NCBI GenBank assembly: GCA_017416285.1
Contig: JAFQCU010000032.1
Coordinates: 56,674-120,673, forward strand
Source of the DNA: Clostridia bacterium
GTDB lineage: Bacteria; Bacillota; Clostridia; Oscillospirales; Acutalibacteraceae
Length of the DNA stretch: 64,000 bases
Direction: 5' to 3'
A model generated the notes under the pieces. The model did no database searches. It saw nothing but the letters and a program-made list of their open reading frames with translations, and had not been told where the DNA came from. The stretch's first letter is position 1. Every line of letters starts with the position of its first letter. Positions 35,821-45,493 of the stretch are shown here, in pieces. A program made the position numbers and the translations under genes.

Positions 35821-36591
35821 ATGCGTATTGTTGTAAAAATAGGCACTTCAACCTTGGCACACAAAACCGGACATTTGAATATTCGCAGGGTTGAAGAGCT
35901 TTGCAAGGTTATGAGTGACCTTAAAAATGCAGGGAACGAAGTAATTTTGGTGTCATCGGGCGCCATTGGTATGGGGGTTGGCAAGCTGTCACTTGCTACA
36001 AAGCCTACCGATATTCCCACAAAGCAAGCTGCCGCCGCTGTAGGTCAATGCGAGCTTATGTATACATATGACCGACTTTTTTCTGAATATAGTCACACTG
36101 TTGCGCAAATTCTTTTAACAGGCGAGGATGTCGGTGATGATACCCGCCGTAAGAATTTTGAAAATACAATGTGCCGACTTTTAGAGCTTTCAGTGATACC
36201 GATTATTAATGAAAACGACTCAATTTCCACCGCTGAAATTGAAATTGGCGATAATGATACTTTGGGCGCTATTGTTGCTACCGCAATCAATGCCGATTTG
36301 CTTATAATTTTATCAGATATTGACGGTCTTTATACTGCTGACCCCCATCAAAATGCCGATGCGGTGTTACTAAATAAGGTAGAAAAAATTGATGAAAAAA
36401 TTGAGGCAATGATTGGCGGCGTTGGAAGCTCGCTTGGTACAGGCGGTATGGCAACCAAAATTAAGGCTGCTAAAATTGTGACAAAGCAGGGAATTGATAT
36501 GGTTATCGCTAATGGCTATACACCGTCTTGTCTTTACGATATTGTTGACGGCAAAAGTATCGGTACCCGTTTTATTGGTGAAAAGCAATGA
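35821..36591 (+). CDS. proB: Glutamate 5-kinase, short form without PUA domain
   Basis: First step of proline synthesis. The 256-residue protein is only the amino acid kinase domain: [14 protein letters not shown] (residues 3-16), [13 protein letters not shown] (about 41), [21 protein letters not shown] (about 130) and [13 protein letters not shown] (about 206). The C-terminal PUA domain of E. coli ProB is absent, as in many Firmicutes. GGGGAT precedes the ATG. It overlaps proA by 4 bases. Confidence 0.94.
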   Translation: MRIVVKIGTSTLAHKTGHLNIRRVEELCKVMSDLKNAGNEVILVSSGAIGMGVGKLSLATKPTDIPTKQAAAAVGQCELMYTYDRLFSEYSHTVAQILLTGEDVGDDTRRKNFENTMCRLLELSVIPIINENDSISTAEIEIGDNDTLGAIVATAINADLLIILSDIDGLYTADPHQNADAVLLNKVEKIDEKIEAMIGGVGSSLGTGGMATKIKAAKIVTKQGIDMVIANGYTPSCLYDIVDGKSIGTRFIGEKQ

Positions 36592-37817
36592 CAACTTTTG
36601 AAATACTTAAAAAAGCAAAAGCGGTGTCCCTTGGCGCCGCTTTGCCGACAGATATTAAAAACAACGCCCTTACCGCAATGGCAAAGGCGCTTGTTGAGGC
36701 TACGGCTGATATTTTGGCGGCTAATGCTGTTGATATGCAAAATGCTAAGGGCAAAATAAGTGACACAATGCTTGACCGCTTAATGCTTAATGCTGATAGA
36801 ATTAAAGCGATGGCAAAGGGAATAGAGGATGTTCGTGATTTACCCGACAACGTGGGTAAGATTTTAACCAGTCACACCCTTAAAAACGGGCTTGTGGTAA
36901 ATAAGGTTGCAGTACCTATCGGTGTTGTGGCAATTATTTATGAAAGCCGACCGAACGTAACCAGCGATGCCGCCGCTTTGGCTTTTAAAAGCGGTAACAT
37001 TTGTGTGCTTCGTGGCGGAAAGGAAGCCTTTAATTCGGCAAAAGCTATTGTAACAGCTCTAAAAAAAGGTCTAACCGAAAGTGGTTTAAATAGTGATTAT
37101 GTAAACCTAGTTGAAGATACAACACGCCAAAGTGCAAACGAGCTTATGACAGCGGTTGGTTTAGTTGACGTACTTATTCCACGTGGCGGCAAGGGGCTTA
37201 TTCAGGCTTGTGTTGAAAATGCTAAGGTGCCTTGCATTGAAACCGGCACAGGTATTTGTCATATTTTTGTTGAAAAAAACGCCGATTTTGAGATGGCGCT
37301 CAGCATTATTGACAACGCCAAAACAAGTCGCCCATCGGTTTGTAATGCGGCAGAGGTTTTGCTTGTTGATAAAGCCATTGCAGATGAATTCTTACCCAAG
37401 CTTTATGAAATGTTTAATGGCAGGGTAGAGCTTGTAGGTTGCAAGGATACTTGTGATATTATAAACGTTCAGCCCGCAGGTGATGATGACTTTGATACCG
37501 AATTTTTGGATTATAAAATGGCGATAAAAGTCGTTGACGGTGTAGAAGCTGCGGTTAAGCATATTGCACTTCATTCCACTCACCATAGTGAAAGCATTAT
37601 AACAAGTGACAATGCGGCGGCTGATTATTTTACTGCCTGTGTTGATTCTGCGGCAGTTTACGTTAATGCTTCCACCCGTTTTACCGACGGTGGCGAATTT
37701 GGGCTTGGCTGTGAAATGGGTATTTCTACCCAAAAGCTTCACGCTAGGGGACCAATGGGCCTTAACGAACTTAATACCTACAAATACATTATTAAAGGAA
37801 ACGGTCAGGTGAGATAA
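36588..37817 (+). CDS. proA: Gamma-glutamyl phosphate reductase
   Basis: NADPH-dependent second step of proline synthesis. The 409-residue aldehyde-dehydrogenase-like protein has [24 protein letters not shown] (about residue 106), the [12 protein letters not shown] segment (about 217), the catalytic Cys in [10 protein letters not shown] (about 247) and [29 protein letters not shown] near the end. It starts with ATGA on the proB stop, so the two are coupled and channel the unstable glutamyl phosphate. Confidence 0.95.
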   Translation: MTTFEILKKAKAVSLGAALPTDIKNNALTAMAKALVEATADILAANAVDMQNAKGKISDTMLDRLMLNADRIKAMAKGIEDVRDLPDNVGKILTSHTLKNGLVVNKVAVPIGVVAIIYESRPNVTSDAAALAFKSGNICVLRGGKEAFNSAKAIVTALKKGLTESGLNSDYVNLVEDTTRQSANELMTAVGLVDVLIPRGGKGLIQACVENAKVPCIETGTGICHIFVEKNADFEMALSIIDNAKTSRPSVCNAAEVLLVDKAIADEFLPKLYEMFNGRVELVGCKDTCDIINVQPAGDDDFDTEFLDYKMAIKVVDGVEAAVKHIALHSTHHSESIITSDNAAADYFTACVDSAAVYVNASTRFTDGGEFGLGCEMGISTQKLHARGPMGLNELNTYKYIIKGNGQVR

Positions 37818-37821
37818 TATT

Positions 37822-38631
37822 ATGTCAACCAAAATGTTTGGCTTTATCGGTTGCGGTAATATGGGCGGTGCTTTAGCTACTGCTGTTGCAAAGTCGGTAG
37901 GGGGTAATGAAATTTTATTATCTGACCCCGATAATGAAAAAGCAAATGCTTTAGCTCAAAAAATAGGCGCTGAAGTTAGTAATAACGACGAAATTGTTAA
38001 AAACGCAAAATATATTTTCCTTGGTGTTAAGCCACAGGTTATGGCTGAGGTTTTGTCACCCCTTGCACCGATGTTGAAAGCAAGACAAGACCGTTTTATC
38101 TTGGTTACAATGGCGGCGGGGCTTAAAATTTCAAAGTATAATGAAATTTTAGATGCAAAGCTTCCAACGATTCGTATAATTCCTAACACTCCCGTTGCTG
38201 TGGGTGAGGGTATGCTTTTATATGCGACTTGTCCCGTAATTACTGATGATGAAATAGCCGAATTTGAAAATGCTTTAAAATATTCGGGCAAAATTGATAA
38301 AATACCCGAGGATTTAATTGACGCAGGCTCGGTTATTTCGGGTTGTGGCCCCGCATTTGTTTACACCTTTGCAAATGCCTTGGCAAAGGCGGGCGAAAAT
38401 GTTGGATTATCGGAAGATAAGGCAATTTTATATGCCGCACAAACGTTAAAGGGGGCGGCGGAGCTTCTGCTTACAAGCGGTGAAAGTCCCGAAATCTTAC
38501 GCCAGCGTGTATGCAGTCCAAAAGGCTCTACTATCGAGGGTGTTGAGGTACTTATAAACTCTGAATTTGATAATATCGTTAACGATACTGTTCAGGCTTC
38601 CTTTAAGCGCACAAAGGAATTGGGTAAATGA
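37822..38631 (+). CDS. proC: Pyrroline-5-carboxylate reductase
   Basis: Last step of proline synthesis. The 269-residue protein has the N-terminal FGFIGCGNMGGALA Rossmann motif, LGVKPQVM, RIIPNTPVAVGEGM (about 115) and the C-terminal family signature region LRQRVCSPKGSTIEGVEVL (about 225). It begins 4 bp after proA. The arg and pro genes share glutamate as precursor, which fits their joint placement. Confidence 0.95.
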   Translation: MSTKMFGFIGCGNMGGALATAVAKSVGGNEILLSDPDNEKANALAQKIGAEVSNNDEIVKNAKYIFLGVKPQVMAEVLSPLAPMLKARQDRFILVTMAAGLKISKYNEILDAKLPTIRIIPNTPVAVGEGMLLYATCPVITDDEIAEFENALKYSGKIDKIPEDLIDAGSVISGCGPAFVYTFANALAKAGENVGLSEDKAILYAAQTLKGAAELLLTSGESPEILRQRVCSPKGSTIEGVEVLINSEFDNIVNDTVQASFKRTKELGK

Positions 38632-39041
38632 TGAATTTACAAATTGAACTTGTTAACGACCGTGTGATTGATACAATTTTAGTTTATGCTTTAATACTTG
38701 GGCTTATAATGTTTGCGGTTTGGATTATATTTCAATGTATTAGTAGTGTCATAAAGTTGAATAGTTCCAAAGGAAAAAAACAAGAAGAAACCGAAGTGTA
38801 CGAAGAACCACCTTTGACTGAAATTAAGGTAAAATTAGTATCAAAAGAATGTTTTTTAAAAACCTACGGTATCAAATATCCTCAAACAAAGCAAGAATTT
38901 TATTTTACTTTCGAAACCGAAGATAAAAAGATTTTGCGTTATAAAGTGGAGGAAAGCGAATACCATTCGTTTGATGAAAACCAAAAGGGCACAATTGCAA
39001 TAGTAAATGATAATTATTATGGATTTTGTGCAGAAGAATAA
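38628..39041 (+). CDS. Small membrane-anchored protein, DUF2500-like
   Basis: A 137-residue protein whose ATG overlaps the proC stop (ATGA). One membrane helix (about residues 15-38) is followed by a charged linker and a soluble beta-rich domain. Its pattern (IKVKLVSKECF ... KQEFYFTFETEDKKILRYKVEESEYHSFDENQKGTIAIVNDNYYGF) resembles DUF2500 proteins, in which a YxxTFE strand and a GxL..G..F ending are typical. Function unknown; its position at the end of proBAC seems incidental. A bidirectional terminator follows. Confidence 0.65.
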   Translation: MMNLQIELVNDRVIDTILVYALILGLIMFAVWIIFQCISSVIKLNSSKGKKQEETEVYEEPPLTEIKVKLVSKECFLKTYGIKYPQTKQEFYFTFETEDKKILRYKVEESEYHSFDENQKGTIAIVNDNYYGFCAEE

Positions 39042-39046
39042 AATTT

Positions 39047-39077
39047 AAAACGACCTCGTAAAGAGGTCGTTTTTTTA
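39047..39077. terminator. Bidirectional terminator between the arg/pro cluster and pot genes
   Basis: The 11-bp stem AAAACGACCTC/GAGGTCGTTTT around GTAAA with a run of T; the potD stop lies within it. Confidence 0.88.
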
Positions 39078-40175
39078 ATACAATTTAACCTGCACCCAAA
39101 GGGTTTCGTAATAGATTCTTATTTTATCATCAATATCGTGATAATACTGAACCTTTGGCATATTTTCTTCACTTGGATACAAAATTTCGTTTTGGTAATA
39201 GTAATAATCTTCGTTATTTATTACCGCTGTATTAGGTGAGGCATAACCGATATATTCGGCATTTGCGGTGGCGATATCGGGCTCTAAAAGGAAGTCGATA
39301 TAAAGCATTGCCGCCTCAACGTTTTTTGCATTTTTAGGGATACAAATTGAATCGATAAAAATGTTTGTGCCTTCTTTTGGATAAAAGAACTTAAGGTCGG
39401 GGTTGGTTTCGACCATTGTTAAATAGTCACCCGCATAATATGGCGCAATAGCGGCTTCGCCGGTTTCCATTTTGCCGTAAACCTCATCCATTACGTAAGA
39501 CTGTAAATTAGCCTTGCCTTTTTTAAGCTTGTTTGCGGCTTTGTCCCAATCTTTTAAATTGGTGCTGTTAAGGTCTAACCCCAAAAGCATCTGTGCCGAC
39601 ATAAAAGCATCACGTGGGTTATTGAAGTTAAGCACCTTGTCTTTATACTTTTTGTCCCACAAAACGTTCCACGAATGTTCAACCTCACCAACTAATTTGG
39701 GGTTATAAATAATACCGACCATACCAACGTTATAAGGCACTGTATATTCGTTCTTTTTATCAAAATAAACAGATTTATATTGTTCGTCAATCAGGTCATA
39801 GTTCGAAAGCTTAGAGGTGTCAATTTTTTGAAGCTCGTTTTCTTTAATAAGGCGCTGAATCATATAATCCGACGGGATAATAATATCATATTTAACACCG
39901 CCGTTTTTAACCTGTGAATACATTGTTTCGTTGCTTTCAAAGGTGAGGTAATTAACCTTAATACCCGTAAGCTTTTCAAATTCACGGTTGACGTCAATTG
40001 TGCCGTCGGCACCGTCAGAAATATATTCACCCCAGTTATAAACTGTGATTTCTGTACCCTCGAAAGCTCTTGTGTATTTTGCACGCAAATTTAAATCGTG
40101 GTATTCATAACCGCATCCGCACAGGGATATGGCTAAAAGTGCAAAACAAATCAAAACACTTAAAATTCTTTTCAT
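39075..40175 (-). CDS. potD: Spermidine/putrescine ABC transporter substrate-binding lipoprotein
   Basis: Extracellular polyamine receptor. The 366-residue protein has a signal peptide with lipobox SLCGC near residue 20, so it is lipid-anchored outside. Then follow ITVYNWGEYISDG (about 45, the PotD/PotF start), FEKLTGIKVNYLTFESNE, YDIIIPSDYMIQRL and IPKNAKNVEAAMLYIDFLL. It is the last gene of the minus-strand potA-potB-potC-potD operon, overlapping potC by 4 bases. Whether spermidine or putrescine is preferred cannot be read off. Confidence 0.93.
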   Translation of the reverse strand: MKRILSVLICFALLAISLCGCGYEYHDLNLRAKYTRAFEGTEITVYNWGEYISDGADGTIDVNREFEKLTGIKVNYLTFESNETMYSQVKNGGVKYDIIIPSDYMIQRLIKENELQKIDTSKLSNYDLIDEQYKSVYFDKKNEYTVPYNVGMVGIIYNPKLVGEVEHSWNVLWDKKYKDKVLNFNNPRDAFMSAQMLLGLDLNSTNLKDWDKAANKLKKGKANLQSYVMDEVYGKMETGEAAIAPYYAGDYLTMVETNPDLKFFYPKEGTNIFIDSICIPKNAKNVEAAMLYIDFLLEPDIATANAEYIGYASPNTAVINNEDYYYYQNEILYPSEENMPKVQYYHDIDDKIRIYYETLWVQVKLY

Positions 40176-40987
40176 TTTGCACGTCCTTTCCTGGCTGATG
40201 CCTGCTTTTCACTTTTGCTTTGAAGCATATTGTAAAAAATAAGCAGCAAGAACACAACAAAGAAAATAATGGTTGAAAGGGCATAGGTGTCAGGTGTTAC
40301 TGACTTTTTGGTCATATTGTAAATAACAATAGGTAAGGTTTGGTATTTACCGCAGGTGAAATAGCTTATTACAAAGTCGTCAAGTGATAATGTAAACGCC
40401 ATAATTGCTCCTGTTGCAATACCCGTTGAAATTGAAGGTAAAATAACCTTGAAAAACGCTTTAAAGGGTGTGCAGCCAAGGTCCATTGCGGCGTCAACCA
40501 AATTGGCATCGGTTTGCCTAAGCTTTGGCATAACCGATAGAATAACGTAAGGCAAATTAAAGGTTATATGTGCTGCAAGCACTGTTATAAAGCCAAGAGA
40601 TTCGTTAAGCCCCAAAAGATTGCCCATAAAAATGAACAAAAGCATTAACGAAATACCGGTTACAATGTCGGCGTTCATCATGGGGATATTTGTCATTGAC
40701 ATAACAAGACTTGAGGCAACCTTTTTGCGTATTGCCAAAATACCCACAGCTGCAGCGGTGCCAAGCACAGTTGAAATAAGTGCTGACAAAACGGCAACTA
40801 TAAGTGTGTGCTCAAGTGCGGTAAGCATTGTTGTATCATAAACAAGCCCCTCATACCATTTGGTTGAAAAGCCTTCAAACACCCAAACCGAGCTTGATGA
40901 GTTAAATGAAAACACAATCATTACAGCCACAGGTGCATAAAGGAAAAACAGTATTAAGGCGATATAAAGGCGGGATAATAATTTCAT
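40172..40987 (-). CDS. potC: Spermidine/putrescine ABC transporter permease PotC
   Basis: Inner-membrane permease subunit with six predicted helices in 271 residues. The EAA loop that docks onto PotA is DAAMDLGCTPFKAFFKVILPSI (about residues 167-188). The N-terminus SRLYIALILFFLYAPVAVMIVFSFN is typical of PotC. It overlaps potB by 4 bases and potD by 4 bases. Confidence 0.93.
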   Translation of the reverse strand: MKLLSRLYIALILFFLYAPVAVMIVFSFNSSSSVWVFEGFSTKWYEGLVYDTTMLTALEHTLIVAVLSALISTVLGTAAAVGILAIRKKVASSLVMSMTNIPMMNADIVTGISLMLLFIFMGNLLGLNESLGFITVLAAHITFNLPYVILSVMPKLRQTDANLVDAAMDLGCTPFKAFFKVILPSISTGIATGAIMAFTLSLDDFVISYFTCGKYQTLPIVIYNMTKKSVTPDTYALSTIIFFVVFLLLIFYNMLQSKSEKQASARKGRAK

Positions 40988-41811
40988 ATAATTACCCCCT
41001 CGCTGTCATCGTCAGAGAAGCGGTTCATAATAACCATACAAACCAAAATCATAATCATAAGCACCATAGAAATTGCTGATGCTACGTTATAATAATCCGG
41101 ACCGGCGTTAAAGAAGTATTCAATAACATCACCAACAAGCATAGTCTTGTTGCCGCCGAGCTTTTGGGAAATATAAAAGGTGCTGACAGAAGGCACGAAC
41201 ACCATTGTAATGCCCGAAATAATACCGGGGCGGCTTAAAGGTAAAATGACACGCCTAAACTTATTGAATGCGTTTGAGCCAAGGTCTTCAGAGGCTTCCA
41301 AAAGGGATTTGTCAATTTTAGACATAACCGAATATATCGGCAAAATCATATATGGGATAAAGTCATAAACCATACCAAGAATAACAGCACCGGGGGTGTT
41401 TATAAGCTTTAACGGCTCAATACCCAATTTTCCCAAAAAGGTGTTGATAAGACCCGTGTTAGCTAAAATTGTTATCCAAGAATATGTGCGGATAAGAAAG
41501 TTCATCCACATAGGAATCATGACAATCATCATTAACATTCTTTGTGAAGAAATATTAACCTTTGTCATAAAATACGCCATTGGATAGGCGAGTAAAAGGG
41601 TTATTACAGTTGCGATAGCGGCATATAAAATTGAAATGCCGAAAGCCTTTTTGTAAAGCCCGATTTGCTGTATGTTTTCAAGCGTAAAGCCGCCGTCGGC
41701 ATTTGTAAATGCAAAGTAAAGCATTATAAAAAGCGGAACAACGATAAACAAAACCGACCATACAACGTGGGGAGCCGCCAAAAGCTGATTTCCAAAACTT
41801 TTTTTGTTCAT
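40984..41811 (-). CDS. potB: Spermidine/putrescine ABC transporter permease PotB
   Basis: Second permease subunit, 275 residues with six predicted helices. The EAA loop is EASEDLGSNAFNKFRRVILPLSRPGI (about 175-198). MIPMWMNFLIRTYSWITIL around residue 97 is a typical PotB segment. It starts 5 bp after potA. Pairs with PotC to form the membrane channel. Confidence 0.93.
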   Translation of the reverse strand: MNKKSFGNQLLAAPHVVWSVLFIVVPLFIMLYFAFTNADGGFTLENIQQIGLYKKAFGISILYAAIATVITLLLAYPMAYFMTKVNISSQRMLMMIVMIPMWMNFLIRTYSWITILANTGLINTFLGKLGIEPLKLINTPGAVILGMVYDFIPYMILPIYSVMSKIDKSLLEASEDLGSNAFNKFRRVILPLSRPGIISGITMVFVPSVSTFYISQKLGGNKTMLVGDVIEYFFNAGPDYYNVASAISMVLMIMILVCMVIMNRFSDDDSEGVII

Positions 41812-41816
41812 CTATG

Positions 41817-42938
41817 TTAATCCTCCTCGATAATATCGGAGAGGTGGTCGATTTCCTCACTATAGCTTGAATAGTCGCCGTAAAGACCTGAATATTTACT
41901 CTTTTTCATAATGTGGATAGCGTCAGGCTCAATGAAAAGGCCAACCTTATCATCAACAAAATGCTCGTCGGTGGTTTGAATCATCCACTTAAAGCCGCCG
42001 ATATCAACAATAATTTCATAATGCACACCAAGGAATGAAACTGAAGTAACAACGCCTGTAAGCATACCCTTTTCAACGGGAACAATATCAACGTCTTCGG
42101 GTCTTACAACAACGTCAACCGCTTCATTAGTATTAAAGCCTTTGTCAAGACAGTCAAACCTGTGACCCGAAAATTCAACGTAATAGTCCTTAAGCATTTT
42201 GCCGTCAAGAATATTCGATTCGCCGATAAAGTCCGCAACGAAGGCGTTTTCAGGCTCGTTATAAATATCTTGCGGTGTGCCAACCTGTTGAATTTTACCG
42301 CCATCCATAACAACCACACGGTCAGACATGGTAAGCGCTTCCTCTTGGTCGTGTGTTACGAAAACAAAGGTAATACCAAGCTGCTGTTGGATTTTTTTAA
42401 GTTCCTTTTGCATATCCTTGCGAAGCTTTAGGTCTAAAGCTGCAAGAGGCTCGTCCAAAAGTAAAACCTTGGGATGGTTTGCAATAGCACGTGCAATGGC
42501 GACACGCTGCTGCTGTCCGCCCGAAAGGGTGTCAATGTGGCGCTTTTCAAGCCCTGAAAGGTTAACGAGCTTTAGCATCTCTTCAACCTTTGCTTTAATC
42601 TCGTTTTCGGGCATTTTCTTTATCCTTAAGCCGAAAGCAACATTTTCATAAACGTTTAAGTGCGGAAAAAGTGCATAACGCTGAAAAATGGTGTTAACCT
42701 GTCGCTTGTAGGCAGGCACACCATTTATTTTTTTACCCTCAAATAAAACATCACCTTCGTCAGGCTCCAAAAAACCTGCAATAAGACGTAAGGTGGTGGT
42801 TTTACCGCAACCCGATGGTCCAAGAAAGGTAATGAATTCTTTATCCTTAATATCAAGGCTTAAATCATCCAATATAACTTGGTCATCAAAAGCTACGGAT
42901 ATGTTTTTAAGTTGTACAATATTTTCTTCTTTTTTCAT
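41817..42938 (-). CDS. potA: Spermidine/putrescine ABC transporter ATP-binding protein PotA
   Basis: ATPase subunit, 373 residues: Walker [10 protein letters not shown] (about 39), Q-loop [12 protein letters not shown], signature [14 protein letters not shown] (about 138), Walker [13 protein letters not shown] (about 158) and a C-terminal TOBE domain (about 285-350). The ATG at 42938 has AAAGGGGG ten bases upstream on its strand; a longer frame to 43001 would enter the leader and is rejected. It is the first gene of the operon. Its leader of about 228 nt can fold so that the ribosome binding site is paired with an upstream segment. Confidence 0.94.
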   Translation of the reverse strand: MKKEENIVQLKNISVAFDDQVILDDLSLDIKDKEFITFLGPSGCGKTTTLRLIAGFLEPDEGDVLFEGKKINGVPAYKRQVNTIFQRYALFPHLNVYENVAFGLRIKKMPENEIKAKVEEMLKLVNLSGLEKRHIDTLSGGQQQRVAIARAIANHPKVLLLDEPLAALDLKLRKDMQKELKKIQQQLGITFVFVTHDQEEALTMSDRVVVMDGGKIQQVGTPQDIYNEPENAFVADFIGESNILDGKMLKDYYVEFSGHRFDCLDKGFNTNEAVDVVVRPEDVDIVPVEKGMLTGVVTSVSFLGVHYEIIVDIGGFKWMIQTTDEHFVDDKVGLFIEPDAIHIMKKSKYSGLYGDYSSYSEEIDHLSDIIEED

Positions 42939-43166
42939 AAGAAAGCATCCCCCTTTGTTCAACAACAACCGTAAAGCTTTATACGGTCTTAGTGTCGACA
43001 CAAGAATAAATTTTTACCCTGTGCGATACCCGCTGTTTTTGCTTTTTGTGCCCTGAACAAAGGGTTTTTCATAGTTTTCTCGCACTAACTTAATCGGCGG
43101 AAACTACGGCACAAAATTAGAAACAGCGCTCTACACAGATGCTTTGGAAAACGAAAGTTTTACCTA
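42939..43166 (-). promoter_or_regulatory. Structured potA leader, candidate cis-regulatory RNA
   Basis: Read on the minus strand. Helix P1 pairs 43128-43108 with 43052-43031: CGCTGTTT/AAACAGCG, an internal loop, then TTTTGTGCC/GGCACAAAA. Inside it are P2, TAGTTT (43106-43101) with AAACTA (43077-43072), and a CCCT-TTGTTC-AGGG hairpin (43064-43051). GTGCGA (43085-43080, in the P2 loop) is complementary to TCGCAC (43026-43021) just after P1, which is a pseudoknot arrangement. CCCTTTGTTCA (43064-43054) is also perfectly complementary over 11 nt to TGAACAAAGGG (42961-42951), which holds the potA ribosome binding site. A CCGTA/TACGG hairpin lies at 42986-42969. No Rfam class was recognised. Confidence 0.6.
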
Positions 43167-43172
43167 TCATAC

Positions 43173-43201
43173 ACTATACTATTTGACCACCCAAAAGTCA
43201 A
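43173..43201 (-). promoter_or_regulatory. Promoter of potABCD
   Basis: Minus strand: TTGACT (43201-43196), 17-bp spacer, TATAGT (43178-43173). Predicted start near 43166, giving a leader of about 228 nt. Confidence 0.7.
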
Positions 43202-43256
43202 GTATCAAACGCTAAAATTCTACAAAATATTTAATATATAATTATACAAAAATATG

Positions 43257-43285
43257 TTGCTCTGATTACAATAATGTGATATAAT
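43257..43285 (+). promoter_or_regulatory. Promoter of ruvCAB
   Basis: TTGCTC 43257-43262, 17-bp spacer, TATAAT 43280-43285. Divergent from the potABCD promoter; no LexA-type (SOS) box was recognised next to it. Confidence 0.6.
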
Positions 43286-43336
43286 ATTATGAATTATAAT
43301 GCGATAATTGTCTTTTTACGACAAGGAGGTGTTAAA

Positions 43337-43822
43337 ATGAGGATTTTAGGGGTTGACCCAGGGTATGCAATAGTCGGCTATGGCGTGGTCGATTACAGCA
43401 AAAACCGTTTTGCGGTTGTTGGCTACGGCGCTATTACCACAAAGGCACATACTCCGCTTGAAAACAGACTTTCGGATATTTATAACGATACTTTGACCAT
43501 TATTGACAAGTATAATCCGGATGAAATTTCAATAGAAAAACTTTATTTTAACACAAACTCAACTACGGCAATCGCCGTTGCAGAGGCCAGAGGGGTAATA
43601 ATTCTTGCCGCAAAGCAAAGGGGAGTTAAAATTAACGAATACACTCCGCTTCAGGTAAAGCAAGCCGTTACGGGCTATGGCAGGGCTGAAAAGCATCAGG
43701 TTATGGAAATGGTTAAAAGCCTTTTAAGCCTTAGCAAAATTCCCAAGCCTGACGATACTGCCGACGCATTGGCAATCGCAATTTGTCACGGACATTATTC
43801 TGATTCCGTTTTAAGAAGATAA
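43337..43822 (+). CDS. ruvC: Crossover junction endodeoxyribonuclease RuvC
   Basis: Resolves Holliday junctions. The 161-residue protein has ILGVDPG with catalytic Asp7, SIEKLYF with Glu (about 66) and KPDDTADALAIAICH with the last acidic pair (about 138-141). The start is the ATG at 43337 behind AAGGAGGTG; a frame from 43289 overlaps the promoter and is rejected. It leads ruvC-ruvA-ruvB, 13 bp ahead of ruvA. Confidence 0.95.
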   Translation: MRILGVDPGYAIVGYGVVDYSKNRFAVVGYGAITTKAHTPLENRLSDIYNDTLTIIDKYNPDEISIEKLYFNTNSTTAIAVAEARGVIILAAKQRGVKINEYTPLQVKQAVTGYGRAEKHQVMEMVKSLLSLSKIPKPDDTADALAIAICHGHYSDSVLRR

Positions 43823-43835
43823 AGGAGATAAAGTT

Positions 43836-44438
43836 ATGATAGCATCTCTTAATGGCAAACTTATTTATACCGACAACACTTCAGCCGTAGTTGAATGCGG
43901 CGGTGTTGGTTTTAAATGCTTTGTTACAAAAAACACTTTATACAATCTTCCGGGGAAGAACGAAAACGTTTTTCTTCACACCTATATGGTTGTGCGTGAG
44001 GACGCTATGGACCTTTACGGCTTTACCGATAGGGAGGAGCTTGAATGCTTTAAGCTTATTACTTCGGTAAGCGGCGTAGGCAGTAAAATAGGTCTTGCAC
44101 TTTTGTCAGAATTTACGGCAAACCAAATTACCCTTTATATTGCAAGTAACGACCCCAAGGCGCTTACTGCGGCAAGCGGTGTTGGTATAAAGCTTGCACA
44201 AAGAATTGTGCTTGAACTTAAGGATAAAATCGGTTCGCTTGAAAGTGGTGAAACGATTGAAATTAAGGCAGTCGGCAATGCAACCGTTAACAGCAATTCT
44301 AAAGAAGCGGTAGCGGCGCTAGTGTCACTTGGTTATACACAAAGTGAAGCATCTTTAGCGGTTGGCAGACAAGACCAAACGCTTTCCACCGAGGAGCTTA
44401 TAAAGCAGGCACTGAAATCACTTGCAAGGGGGCTTTAA
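43836..44438 (+). CDS. ruvA: Holliday junction branch migration protein RuvA
   Basis: Tetrameric junction-binding subunit. The 200-residue protein has the N-terminal OB domain (MIASLNGKLIYTDN), two helix-hairpin-helix motifs (LITSVSGVGSKIGLALLS near residue 75 and LTAASGVGIKLAQRIVLELKDK near residue 110) and the C-terminal domain III (EAVAALVSLGYTQSEASLAV) that contacts RuvB. AAGGAG precedes the ATG; ruvB starts 3 bp after its stop. Confidence 0.95.
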   Translation: MIASLNGKLIYTDNTSAVVECGGVGFKCFVTKNTLYNLPGKNENVFLHTYMVVREDAMDLYGFTDREELECFKLITSVSGVGSKIGLALLSEFTANQITLYIASNDPKALTAASGVGIKLAQRIVLELKDKIGSLESGETIEIKAVGNATVNSNSKEAVAALVSLGYTQSEASLAVGRQDQTLSTEELIKQALKSLARGL

Positions 44439-44441
44439 TAA

Positions 44442-45482
44442 ATGATTGAACAGGAAATGGATTTTGAAAACCGTATTGTTTCTCCCGATTACAGTTATGA
44501 GGATACGGCCGAGTTATCGTTAAGACCGACAACCTTGTCTGAATATATCGGACAGGACAAGGTTAAGGAAAATCTTAATATTTACATTAAAGCCGCATTG
44601 CAGCGTAAGGAAGCGCTTGACCATGTACTTTTATACGGCCCTCCCGGTTTGGGTAAAACCACCCTTTCAGGTATTATTGCAAAAGAATTAGGGGTTAATT
44701 TGCGTGTAACCTCCGGCCCTGCTATTGAAAAACAGGGTGACTTGGTGGCAATTTTGACCTCTCTTAACGAGGGCGATGTATTATTTATTGATGAAATTCA
44801 TCGTCTTTCCCGTAATGTTGAGGAAATTTTATACCCCGCAATGGAGGATTTTTCGCTTGATATTATTCTGGGTAAGGGTCCGTCTGCAAGGTCTATTCGA
44901 CTTGATGTTCCGCATTTTACCCTTGTGGGTGCTACAACCCGTTCGGGACAGCTTACAGCGCCGCTTCGTGACCGTTTTGGCGTGCTTTTAAGACTTGAGC
45001 TTTATACACCCGAACAGTTGGCGCAAATTGTTACCCGTTCGGCAGGAATTTTGGGTATTAGTATCGACCACGACGGCGCACTGGAAATTGCTTCACGTTC
45101 ACGTGGAACCCCTCGTATTGCTAACCGCCTTTTAAAGCGTGTGCGTGATATTGCACAGGTTCAGTATGATGGCGAAATTACCGAACAGGTTGCCCGTGAG
45201 GCACTTGCAAGGTTTGAAATTGACGAGTTAGGTCTTGATGATTTTGACCGCAAAATGCTTTCAACCATTATTACCGCTTACAGCGGCGGCCCTGTCGGAC
45301 TTGATACCTTGGCAGCGGCAATGGGTGAGGAAGCGGTTACTATTGAGGATGTTTACGAGCCTTATTTAATGCAGATTGGATTTTTGACACGTACGGCACG
45401 TGGTAGATGTGTTACAAAGCTTGCGTATGACCATTTGGGCATACAGTTTAATGATAAAAACGCACAGCAATCAATTTTTTAA
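44442..45482 (+). CDS. ruvB: Holliday junction branch migration ATPase RuvB
   Basis: Hexameric motor for branch migration. The 346-residue protein has [19 protein letters not shown], Walker [10 protein letters not shown] (about 64), Walker [10 protein letters not shown] (about 110), sensor [18 protein letters not shown] (about 160) and the winged-helix C-terminus with [15 protein letters not shown]. Length and order match the family. Confidence 0.96.
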   Translation: MIEQEMDFENRIVSPDYSYEDTAELSLRPTTLSEYIGQDKVKENLNIYIKAALQRKEALDHVLLYGPPGLGKTTLSGIIAKELGVNLRVTSGPAIEKQGDLVAILTSLNEGDVLFIDEIHRLSRNVEEILYPAMEDFSLDIILGKGPSARSIRLDVPHFTLVGATTRSGQLTAPLRDRFGVLLRLELYTPEQLAQIVTRSAGILGISIDHDGALEIASRSRGTPRIANRLLKRVRDIAQVQYDGEITEQVAREALARFEIDELGLDDFDRKMLSTIITAYSGGPVGLDTLAAAMGEEAVTIEDVYEPYLMQIGFLTRTARGRCVTKLAYDHLGIQFNDKNAQQSIF

Positions 45483-45493
45483 AGTGAGATTTT

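Noticed and set aside
42992-43001. 10-bp palindrome GTGTCGACAC as repressor operator for potABCD
   Set aside because: It lies far downstream of the predicted transcription start, it is a single short palindrome, and no known regulator site was recognised; it is kept only as part of the leader.
43001-43052. N-terminal extension of PotA from an upstream start at 43001
   Set aside because: The extra 21 codons lie in the structured leader, lack a ribosome binding site and are not part of the family; the ATG at 42938 has AAAGGGGG.
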